From Myxococcus stipitatus DSM 14675 (lineage in GTDB: Bacteria > Myxococcota > Myxococcia > Myxococcales > Myxococcaceae): a stretch of DNA of 64,000 nt. The notes beneath the pieces are model-generated. The model made no database searches. It worked only from the letters and a program-made list of their open reading frames with translations, and was not told the origin of the DNA. The translations under genes were made by a program, and so were the position numbers. The stretch lies in NCBI RefSeq assembly GCF_000331735.1, contig NC_020126.1, forward strand, positions 4,278,001 to 4,342,000, written 5' to 3'. Shown here one piece after another: positions 57,526 to 64,000 of this stretch (its first letter is position 1; the number at the start of each line of letters is the position of its first letter).

Positions 57526-58671
57526 CTACGCCGTGAGCGCGCGCACCGAGGGGACGTGGCGGCGGAGTGCGTCGACGACGCACCTCACATCCGCCTCCCG
57601 AGTGTCGGGTCCCAGGCTGAATCGCAGACATCCTCGCGCCTGGGCCGGCGTGAGCCCCATGGCCCTGAGCACATGCGACGGCGACAGCGTGCCCGACGCA
57701 CAGGCCGCGCCCATCGAGACGCAGATGCCCTCCAGGTCCAGCGCGATGAGCAGTGCCTCACCCTCCACGCCGTCGAAGCGCAGGTTGCTGGTGTTGGGCA
57801 CGCGGGGGGCACCCGCACCGTTCACCGTCACCCCGGGCACGCACTCGAGCACCGCGCGCTCGAAGTCATCCCGCAGCGCGCCCACGCGCTCGGCCAGCGA
57901 AGGCTGCTCGCTGGCGGCCAGCTCCAGCGCGAGGGCGAACGCCTCCGCGTGGGGGATGTTCTGCGTCCCACCCCGCAGGCCCGCTTCCTGATGGCCGGGG
58001 ACCAGGGCCCGCACGTCCACGCCCTTTCGCACCACCAGCACCCCCGCGCCGGAGGGGCCTCCGAACTTGTGCGCCGAGAGCGACAGGAGGTCCGCGTCCA
58101 CCTCGCGCAGCGACAGCGGCACCTTGCCCGCCGCCTGCACCGCGTCGGTGTGGAAGAGCACTCCGCGCTGCCGACACGCGCGCGCCACTTCCGCCGCGGG
58201 CTGCACCACGCCTGTCTCGTTGTTGGCCCACATCAACGAGCACAGCGCCGTGTCCGGCGTCAGCGCCGCGAGCACGTCGTCCGCGCGCACGCGGCCATCC
58301 GGACCCGGTGCCACGCGAACCACCTGCGCGCCCTCGCGCTCGAGCTGGGCCGCCGCGCCCAGCAGGGCCGGGTGCTCCACCGCGGTCGTCACCAGCCTGC
58401 GCCGCTCGGGCGAGGTCCGCGCATGCCACGCGCCCACGAGCGCCAGCGCATCCGCCTCGCTGCCGGAGCTGGTGAAGCAGATCTCCTTGGGCTCACAGCC
58501 CAGCACCCGCGCCACGCGAGCCCGGGCGGCGTCGAGTCGCGCGCGCGCCTCACGGCCCGCGGCATGGACGCTGGACGCGTTGCCATGGCCTCCTTGCGAG
58601 AAGGCGCGCGAGAGGAGCGACGCGACCTCCGGCCGGACAGGCGCGGCGGCGTTGTAGTCCCAGTAGATCAC
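57526..58671 (-). CDS. Cysteine desulfurase (NifS/IscS-like)
   Basis: 381 residues. PLP enzyme that takes sulfur from cysteine for Fe-S clusters or thiolation. Begins with the family-typical VIYWDYNAAAPVRPEVASLL; PLP lysine is Lys202 (LSAHKFGGPSGAG), cofactor residues sit in TSSGSEADALAL and HTDAVQAAGKV, and the catalytic cysteine is Cys324 (MGAACASGTLSPSHVL) on the flexible loop. The GTG at 58671 overlaps the DHH gene's stop (GTGTGA). No isc or suf genes are adjacent, so this is probably a stand-alone or tRNA-thiolation enzyme. Confidence 0.94.
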   Translation of the reverse strand: MIYWDYNAAAPVRPEVASLLSRAFSQGGHGNASSVHAAGREARARLDAARARVARVLGCEPKEICFTSSGSEADALALVGAWHARTSPERRRLVTTAVEHPALLGAAAQLEREGAQVVRVAPGPDGRVRADDVLAALTPDTALCSLMWANNETGVVQPAAEVARACRQRGVLFHTDAVQAAGKVPLSLREVDADLLSLSAHKFGGPSGAGVLVVRKGVDVRALVPGHQEAGLRGGTQNIPHAEAFALALELAASEQPSLAERVGALRDDFERAVLECVPGVTVNGAGAPRVPNTSNLRFDGVEGEALLIALDLEGICVSMGAACASGTLSPSHVLRAMGLTPAQARGCLRFSLGPDTREADVRCVVDALRRHVPSVRALTA

Positions 58672-59786
58672 ACGTCCTGCGCGGAGAGCAGCGACACGGG
58701 ACGTTCGTCCGCGACGCCGAAGGCATCCAGGAAGCGGCTCACCAGCTCGCGCTTGAGCGCCTTGCGCTGCGCCGCCTTGCCGGACAAGGGCAGCCGCGCG
58801 CCGGCCATGCTGCCGTGGCCACCGGAGGAGCCGCCGTAGTCCTCGAAGATCTCGCGGATGAGCCGGCCCGCGTTCATCCGCCGGTCCTTCACCCGCAAGC
58901 TGAAGTAGAGCTGGTTGCGGTACGTTCCGAAGGCGAGCGACCACTTCGTGCCCTCGAGGAACATCAGCCGCTCGGCGACCTCCGCCACCATGTCCGGGGA
59001 GTAGACCTCCTCCAGGTCGGTGACGATGGCGGTGCCGTACACCTTCGCCCGCTCGAAAGCCGTGTGGTACAGCTGGAAGTAGCGCGCGGGCAGCTCGGGG
59101 TGTTCGATCTGCGCGAGCATCGACTTGTCCATGCGCGGAAACAGCCACAGGTAGCTGTCGATGTCCGTCTGCGTCGTCTCGCGGCCCAGGTCCCTCGTGT
59201 CCGCCTTGATGCCGTAGAACAGCGCCGTCGCCACCTCCACCGAGGGCTCCACGCGCGCGGCCCGCAGGTACTCCACCAGCATCGTGGACGTGGCGCCGAA
59301 GTCCCCGCCCACGTCCGCGAAGGGCGCGGAGAGGCTCTCCTCCCGCAGCGGGTGATGGTCCACCACGAGCTGCGCTTCCAGCCGTGCGGGCAACGAGTGG
59401 TTGCCCACCTTGGGCTGCGTATCCACCAGGCCGAAGAGGTCGTACTCGTCGAAGTCGATTTGCGACACGTGTGACACGGGCAGCCGCAGCACCTTCACGA
59501 AGGCGATGTTCTCCGCCCGGCCGATGATGCCCCCGTAGCCCACATGCGCTTCCACGTCCGCCCGGCGCTCCAGCAGGTGGGCCAGCGCCACGGCGGCCGC
59601 CAGCGAGTCCGGATCAGGATTGTCGTGGGTGAGGATGAGCGCCTTGCGATGCCCCTTCGCCACCTGGAGCAGGCGCTCCAGCTTGTCGCGAGCCGACAAG
59701 AGGGCCAGACGTGGTGGCGGAGGCTCCGTCAGCTCGCCCCCGGCTCCCTGGGTACGGCGGCTGTTGAAGGACTGAGTCACGGGCAT
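58668..59786 (-). CDS. DHH-family phosphoesterase (NrnA-like)
   Basis: 372 residues. Motif I THDNPDPDSLAAA near residue 54, motif III VVDHHPLREE (the DHH), motif IV and the DHHA1 signature SSGGHGSMAGARLP near residue 315. The family hydrolyses short oligoribonucleotides and pAp; the size is about 40 residues longer than NrnA because of an N-terminal extension (MPVTQSFNSRRTQGAGG). Head of a two-gene unit: its stop overlaps the cysteine-desulfurase start. The nearest upstream neighbour, 173 bases away, is the Fic-like gene on the same strand. Confidence 0.93.
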   Translation of the reverse strand: MPVTQSFNSRRTQGAGGELTEPPPPRLALLSARDKLERLLQVAKGHRKALILTHDNPDPDSLAAAVALAHLLERRADVEAHVGYGGIIGRAENIAFVKVLRLPVSHVSQIDFDEYDLFGLVDTQPKVGNHSLPARLEAQLVVDHHPLREESLSAPFADVGGDFGATSTMLVEYLRAARVEPSVEVATALFYGIKADTRDLGRETTQTDIDSYLWLFPRMDKSMLAQIEHPELPARYFQLYHTAFERAKVYGTAIVTDLEEVYSPDMVAEVAERLMFLEGTKWSLAFGTYRNQLYFSLRVKDRRMNAGRLIREIFEDYGGSSGGHGSMAGARLPLSGKAAQRKALKRELVSRFLDAFGVADERPVSLLSAQDV

Positions 59787-59959
59787 GGATGGTCTTCTTT
59801 ACTTCCTCCGGCACCCAGTTTCGAGATGCCGGATGTCGTCTCCTCGACATTGAGGGCGGGGTGTCTCCCGCACACCAATGTTGCAACCGCCCCCCCAGAC
59901 CTTCACGCGGGAGCGGAAGGCCGTGTGCCCGGACGCCTTCCCGCTCTCACGCCGGCTCG

Positions 59960-60802
59960 CTAGTTGTTGATGGCCTTGTACTTGCGACCCAGGTCCCTGA
60001 AGTACTTGACGCCGTTGTCCAGGGAGTTCTCCATCGCGTCCATCAGCACCGTGCGGAACTGCGCCGCGGGGCCCCGGAAGCACTCGTAATAGCGCTGCCG
60101 GTCGATGGAGTGGATGACGGCGGGCATGTACCCGTTGCGCAGCAGGATGAGGTTGCTGCACATGCGCCCCACCTTCCCGCTGTGCTCCGTGAACGGGAAG
60201 ATCTGCAGGAAGTTGTGCTGCACCGTCGCGGCCTGCTTGATGGGATGGAACTCGCGGAACTCGGCGCTGGCCGTGTAGTCCACGAGCTTCTCCAGCGCGG
60301 GTTGGATCTTCGCGGGCTGGTGGATGTCGTGGAAGTACGTGCGGTGCAGCGGCATGTCCTTGCGCAGCCCCGCGCGCTCACGCTCCTTGGCGAGCTCCTT
60401 CTCGGTGCGCTCCCGGCGCTCCATGCGCGCGCGCTCGGCCAGTGCCTCGGGCGTGTTGCCGAGGAAGAGGTCGTGCATGCGCTTGATGGTGGTGAGCGTG
60501 ATTTGCGCCTGCTTCTTGGCGCCCGCTGCTTCCTCACGAATGAAGTCGCAGACGGCCTTGTGATTCCGAACCTCGAGCACCACCGGAATCATGGAGGCCT
60601 CGGCGCTGGTGCGTCCGGGATACAGGGCCGCCATCAACTCCTGATGGGTGTAGACCACGCCTTCCAACGCGGCGTCGTGGTAGATCCACGACATCTCGAA
60701 ACGCTCGAGGAACTCACGCGCCGGCTGCTTGTCCTTGTAGATCTCGAGGTACTCGCGCAGCGCCTCGTTCTTCTCGTCGATGTCCTGGTAGCGTTCCTTC
60801 AC
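59960..60802 (-). CDS. Fic-fold protein with altered catalytic motif
   Basis: 280 residues. GTG at 60802 has GGAG nine bases upstream; the open frame beyond it is non-coding. The Fic plan is clear: DAALEGVVYT (Fic_N-like), IKRMHDLFLG, then HPIKQAATVQHNFLQ leading to the core motif. The core reads FPFTEHSGKVGR (202-213) where active AMP-transferases have HPFxDGNGR: the histidine is Phe202 and the anion-binding GNG is SGKVG. AMP transfer by the known mechanism should therefore be lost. The remaining fold looks intact and is well conserved in length, so a binding role or a different chemistry is likely. It follows the AAA ATPase gene on the same strand after 116 bases. Confidence 0.85.
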   Translation of the reverse strand: MKERYQDIDEKNEALREYLEIYKDKQPAREFLERFEMSWIYHDAALEGVVYTHQELMAALYPGRTSAEASMIPVVLEVRNHKAVCDFIREEAAGAKKQAQITLTTIKRMHDLFLGNTPEALAERARMERRERTEKELAKERERAGLRKDMPLHRTYFHDIHQPAKIQPALEKLVDYTASAEFREFHPIKQAATVQHNFLQIFPFTEHSGKVGRMCSNLILLRNGYMPAVIHSIDRQRYYECFRGPAAQFRTVLMDAMENSLDNGVKYFRDLGRKYKAINN

Positions 60803-60918
60803 GGACTGCGGCTCCTTCTTGCGCCGGGCCCCGCAAGGGTGGCCATTGGGGTGCGGCCGAGCGAAACAACGGCATGCGGATTCTAGAAATTCCGCACGGT
60901 TGTAACAACGAATTCCGG

Positions 60919-62256
60919 CTAGAGATTGACGAGGAAGACCTCGCACGCCTGGTCGAGCAGGTCCTTGGACAGGGCGGGCGGAATCTGGCGGTAGCGGGCG
61001 GCGTCCTTGATGAGCCCCACCAAGTCCCGAGGATGACAGGCGCGAAGCTGCATCGTCCGGGGCTTGTAGTAGTGCTCGACGAGGTAGGTGACGGCCTGGT
61101 CCACATAGGGGATGCCCGCCGCCTCGCACACCCGGCGGAAGATCTCCCGGTACGACTCCTCGTCGGGGTTGCTGACCTCGATTTTGTACTTGATGCGCCG
61201 GAGGAAGGCCTCGTCCACCAGCTCCTTCGGGTCCAGATTCGTGGAAAAGACGAGAAGCTGATCAAACGGGATTTCGAACTTCTTACCCGTGTGGAGGGTG
61301 AGAAAGTCGACCCGCTTCTCCAGGGGGACGATCCAGCGGTTGAGCAGGTCGGTGGGGTGGACCTTCTGGCGGCCGAAGTCGTCGATGAGGAGCATGCCGC
61401 CGTTGGCCTTCACCTGGAACGGGGCTTCGTAGAAGCGGGTGCTCTCCGAGTAGATGAGGTCCAGCGTCTCCAGCGTGAGCTCGCCGCCGACGACGACGGC
61501 GGGCCTGCGGCAGAGCATCCACCGCTTGTCCATCTCGAAGGTCTGCCGGCGGGCCCCGCTGTCGCGGCCCATCTCCAGCGTGACGGGCGTGTGGAGCAGG
61601 TGGTCATGCACCTGGATGATTTGATTTCCAATCTCCAGGCAGTGCGGGACGAAGACCTCGCCGCCGAACATGTGTGAGACGGCCTCGGCCAGGCTCGTCT
61701 TGCCGTTGCCGGGCGGGCCGTAGAGGAACAGCGAGCGCCCGGAGTTGACCGCGGGGCCCAGCTTGTCCATCAGCTCCGCGGGGACGGTGAGGTGGCTGAG
61801 CGCCGCGACCAGCTCCTCCTGGCTGACGACGGGCGTCTCCTCGGTCTGGCTGGTGATGAGCGCGTTGTACTGCTCGATGGGGACGGGCGCGGGGCCCACG
61901 TACGTCGTGCGCGTCAGCGCGTCGCGCGCGTACTCGCGGCCCTTCTCCGTGAGGATGAACTCCACCGACGCGCGGCCAAACCCCTTGCCGCCCCGCAGGT
62001 CCACGAGCTTCTCCGTGGCGAGGAAGTCCACCACGTGCTCGATGACGCCGGGCCAGGGCAGGCACATCTCCTCGGCGATGCCCATGCCCGTGCCGGTTCC
62101 CGCGTAATAGAGGAACTTCAGCGCGATATCCGAGAGCAACCCCATCTTCAGCCCCGTCTCCTCCACCGACTTGGGCTCCGGAGGAGCGATGTCGAGGATG
62201 GATGGGTTCTCGAGCCTGAAGGGATTTTCGTCGTAGACGTGACCGGCGGGAGCCAT
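60919..62256 (-). CDS. AAA ATPase with N-terminal winged-helix-like domain
   Basis: 445 residues, cytoplasmic. Residues ~35-130 look like a winged-helix domain (GLLSDIALKFLYYAGTGTGMGIAEEMCLPWPGVIEHVVDFLATEKLVDLRGG, then FILTEKGREYARDAL). The ATPase core follows: Walker A LYGPPGNGKTSLA at 178-190, Walker B MLLIDDFGRQ, sensor-1 VFSTNLDP and an arginine-bearing DEAFLRRIKYKI. The order and the short lid are those of bacterial ATPases annotated as 'ATPase with chaperone activity', not MoxR proper. Role unknown. It precedes the Fic-like gene; the ilvE gene upstream has its own terminator. Confidence 0.9.
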   Translation of the reverse strand: MAPAGHVYDENPFRLENPSILDIAPPEPKSVEETGLKMGLLSDIALKFLYYAGTGTGMGIAEEMCLPWPGVIEHVVDFLATEKLVDLRGGKGFGRASVEFILTEKGREYARDALTRTTYVGPAPVPIEQYNALITSQTEETPVVSQEELVAALSHLTVPAELMDKLGPAVNSGRSLFLYGPPGNGKTSLAEAVSHMFGGEVFVPHCLEIGNQIIQVHDHLLHTPVTLEMGRDSGARRQTFEMDKRWMLCRRPAVVVGGELTLETLDLIYSESTRFYEAPFQVKANGGMLLIDDFGRQKVHPTDLLNRWIVPLEKRVDFLTLHTGKKFEIPFDQLLVFSTNLDPKELVDEAFLRRIKYKIEVSNPDEESYREIFRRVCEAAGIPYVDQAVTYLVEHYYKPRTMQLRACHPRDLVGLIKDAARYRQIPPALSKDLLDQACEVFLVNL

Positions 62257-62312
62257 CGGGGCCCTTTTAGCTCAATCCCACGTGGGGAGGGCACGCGGCG
62301 ATGGGGAGGGCA

Positions 62313-62341
62313 GGTGCCCGGTCCTCGTGGGTCCGGGCACC
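62313..62341 (-). terminator. Terminator of ilvE
   Basis: GGTGCCCGG (62313-62321) pairs exactly with CCGGGCACC (62333-62341) across 11 bases, 11 bases past the ilvE stop. Confidence 0.65.
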
Positions 62342-62351
62342 CCCAGGTGCA

Positions 62352-63299
62352 TCACACGTACGTGAGCCACTCCGCGTAGCGCGGCTCCATGCCTCGGACC
62401 GTGCGGAAGTAGGTTTCCTGCACGAACGTACCGATGGGGCCTGGCTTGCCGGCGCCCACGGAGCGGTTGTCCACCTCGCGAACGGGGGTGATCTCCGCGG
62501 CGGTGCCGGTCAGGAAAATCTCGTTACAGATGTACAGCGCGTCGCGAGTGAAGGTGACCTCGTCCACGACGCGGCCGCTGTCGCGCAGCATCTTGAGGAC
62601 GGTGTCGCGGGTGATGCCGTCCAGGATGGGCGAGGACAAGGGGGGCGTCTTGATGACGCCCTTCTTGTTCACCATGAAGATGTTCTCGCCGGACGCCTCG
62701 GCGACGAAGCCGCTGATATCCAGGAGGATGGCCTCGTCGTAGCCCGCCAGCACCGCCTCGCGCTTGGCGAGGATGGAGTTGACGTACTGGCCGGAGATCT
62801 TCCCGCGCACCATGTTCACGTTGACGTGCATGCGGGTGAAGGAGCTCACCTTCGCGCGGATGCCTTCGCGAACGCCCTTGTCGCCCAGGTACGCGCCCCA
62901 ATCCCACGCGGTGACGGCCACACGCGTGGGGTTCACCGCGCCCAGGCCCATGGCGCCGTCGCCCATGAAGGCCACGGGCCTCAAGTACGCGCCGTTGGCG
63001 AAGAGGTCCTTCTGCTTGCGCAGCAGGTCCAGGCACGCGTCCACGAGCTGGTCCTCCGTGAACGGCATCTTCAACATGCAGATGTGCGCGGAGTCGAACA
63101 GCCGCTGGATGTGCTCACGCAGGCGGAACACCGCCAGCCGTCCATCATGCGTCCGGTACGCGCGAATCCCCTCGAAGACGCCCAGCCCGTAGTGCAGGGC
63201 GTGCGTCATCACATGGACCTGGCCCTCGTCCCATTTCACCAATTGGCCGTCGAGCCAGATTTGATCTGCACGCAATACGCTGGTCGAGGTCGAGCTCAT
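62352..63299 (-). CDS. ilvE: Branched-chain amino acid aminotransferase
   Basis: 315 residues, fold-type IV PLP enzyme. Start MSSTSTSVLRADQIWLDGQLVKWDE, then HALHYGLGVFEGIRAY (cofactor-phosphate region), PLP lysine Lys167 (VRGKISGQYVNSILAK), DEAILLDISGFVAEASGENIFMV and a conserved GITRDTVL. It makes Val, Leu and Ile, or the branched 2-oxoacids that prime the iso-fatty acids typical of myxobacteria. Single gene with a terminator. No ribosome site stands out; ATG at 63299 matches the family start. Confidence 0.95.
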   Translation of the reverse strand: MSSTSTSVLRADQIWLDGQLVKWDEGQVHVMTHALHYGLGVFEGIRAYRTHDGRLAVFRLREHIQRLFDSAHICMLKMPFTEDQLVDACLDLLRKQKDLFANGAYLRPVAFMGDGAMGLGAVNPTRVAVTAWDWGAYLGDKGVREGIRAKVSSFTRMHVNVNMVRGKISGQYVNSILAKREAVLAGYDEAILLDISGFVAEASGENIFMVNKKGVIKTPPLSSPILDGITRDTVLKMLRDSGRVVDEVTFTRDALYICNEIFLTGTAAEITPVREVDNRSVGAGKPGPIGTFVQETYFRTVRGMEPRYAEWLTYV

Positions 63300-63398
63300 G
63301 CACGGGTTCCTTCGCCCTGAAGTTGAGTCGTGGGACTGCCCGACTCTTCTAGCCAGCCACCGCTATGAGGTCAAAGCGTGAAAGACCTTTCGCGGAAT

Positions 63399-64000
63399 TC
63401 AGAGGACATGGGGAATTGGCGCGAGCATGCGGCGGAGGAAGGGGAGGTCCTCGGCGAGCGCTTTGCGTCCGAAGTGGAGGGCCTTGGAGGCGAGCTCCAC
63501 GGAGGGCACGACGTCGAGGGGTGACAGCGTGCGCGGGAAGCGTTTGACGTGGTGCGCGTAGGGCAGGTTGGGACTCACCGTCATCGCGGCCAGGCGTTGG
63601 AGCGGGAGCCAGAAGGGTGTGGTGAGCTTGGGCGCGAAGCCATCCAGCGCGAGGATGAGGGTGTTGCGCGTGCCGATGCGGCCTTGCGCGACGGCCTTCC
63701 ACGCGGCCTTCGCGGGGAGGTTGTCCACCAGCCCGCCGTCGATGAGGCGCGCCACGCCGTGCTGCGCCATGAGCCCGTCCAGGAGCGAGTGCATGCGCGG
63801 GTCCTCGCGCAGCACGTCGTAGTGGATGACGCCGGGGAGCGCGGAGGAGAACCCGGCCGCGTCCAGCGCGTCGAACTCGCCGGTGGCGTCGTCGGCGCCC
63901 AGGTGCATGCGCACGGTGATTTCGGGGCGGGTGAAGAGCTCCGCCATGGCGCCCATGGTCGCCTGGAGGCGGCGCGTGACCCCCGCGGGGTTGAGCAGCC
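63399..64000 (-). CDS. Patatin-like phospholipase, C-terminal part (gene continues beyond window)
   Basis: The minus frame is open to the last base of the window, so the N terminus, including the expected GxSxG nucleophile, is outside. Within the window, VARLIDGGLVDNLPAKAAW holds the catalytic Asp of the patatin Ser-Asp dyad in its DGG motif. The preceding PGVIHYDVLREDP and RIGTRNTLILALDGF strands fit the fold. The C-terminal region is helical. It hydrolyses lipid acyl esters; no signal peptide can be judged. The methionine at 63956 is internal, not the start. Confidence 0.85.
   Translation of the reverse strand, partial: LLNPAGVTRRLQATMGAMAELFTRPEITVRMHLGADDATGEFDALDAAGFSSALPGVIHYDVLREDPRMHSLLDGLMAQHGVARLIDGGLVDNLPAKAAWKAVAQGRIGTRNTLILALDGFAPKLTTPFWLPLQRLAAMTVSPNLPYAHHVKRFPRTLSPLDVVPSVELASKALHFGRKALAEDLPFLRRMLAPIPHVL

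Overview
The window is high-GC DNA, densely packed with genes and with codon third positions dominated by G and C. Gene content points to a myxobacterium of the Myxococcus/Corallococcus type: many Ser/Thr kinase, TPR and lipoprotein genes, a cobalamin-dependent ribonucleotide reductase, an RpoH-like sigma factor, lipid-catabolism genes and secreted hydrolases. Genus is inferred from content only; no rRNA or tRNA gene was found.

Layout. 1-4,000: 3' part of a very large repeat protein ending in a GAF-like domain. 4,086-6,878: NrdJ, followed by a 595-base gene-free stretch with a perfect 12-bp palindrome just upstream of nrdJ. 7.5-11.3 kb: a 2Fe-2S thioredoxin-like ferredoxin, a secreted AA10 lytic polysaccharide monooxygenase, a Bax-inhibitor-1 family membrane protein and an ATP-grasp-like protein. 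11.7-16.0 kb: a plus-strand run (small membrane protein with a CxEH motif, lipoprotein with a histidine tail, TPR protein, MerC-like protein, isochorismatase-family hydrolase). 17.6-23.0 kb: a minus-strand metal-uptake operon (small CxEH membrane protein, outer-membrane barrel protein, ZnuA, metal-motif lipoprotein, ZnuC, ZnuB) ending in a strong hairpin. The two CxEH proteins are paralogues, which ties the two metal-related clusters together.

23.1-26.5 kb: Rieske protein, GTP cyclohydrolase I, FAD-linked dehydrogenase, sigma factor. 26.6-33.0 kb: TatT-like TPR protein, acyl-CoA ligase, TatA, a degenerate histidine kinase divergent from a single-domain response regulator, an SCP2 sterol-carrier protein and an alpha-methylacyl-CoA racemase. 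33.0-39.0 kb: an RND efflux operon (membrane fusion protein, pump, MarR regulator, unknown secreted protein). 39.3-40.5 kb: acyl-CoA dehydrogenase. The acyl-CoA dehydrogenase and SCP2 genes share an almost identical palindrome (TTGATTC..GAATCAA class) immediately upstream, suggesting one lipid-responsive repressor controls both.

40.5-48.6 kb: small lipoprotein, zinc-ribbon protein, membrane protein, RlmE and a 2,017-residue thioester alpha-2-macroglobulin. 49.2-53.4 kb, minus strand: a secreted EndoU-like ribonuclease, TyrRS, a YmdB-type phosphodiesterase, 5-formyltetrahydrofolate cyclo-ligase and a 6S RNA gene upstream of it. 53.5-64.0 kb: a repeat-type secreted protein coupled to a Ser/Thr kinase, a parallel beta-helix lipoprotein, a cysteine desulfurase overlapping a DHH phosphoesterase, a Fic-fold protein whose motif histidine is replaced, an AAA ATPase, IlvE, and a patatin-like gene cut by the window end.

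Functions are assigned from visible motifs and remembered family features; no database search was run. Many genes start with GTG and overlap the preceding stop codon (GTGA or ATGA), indicating translational coupling.
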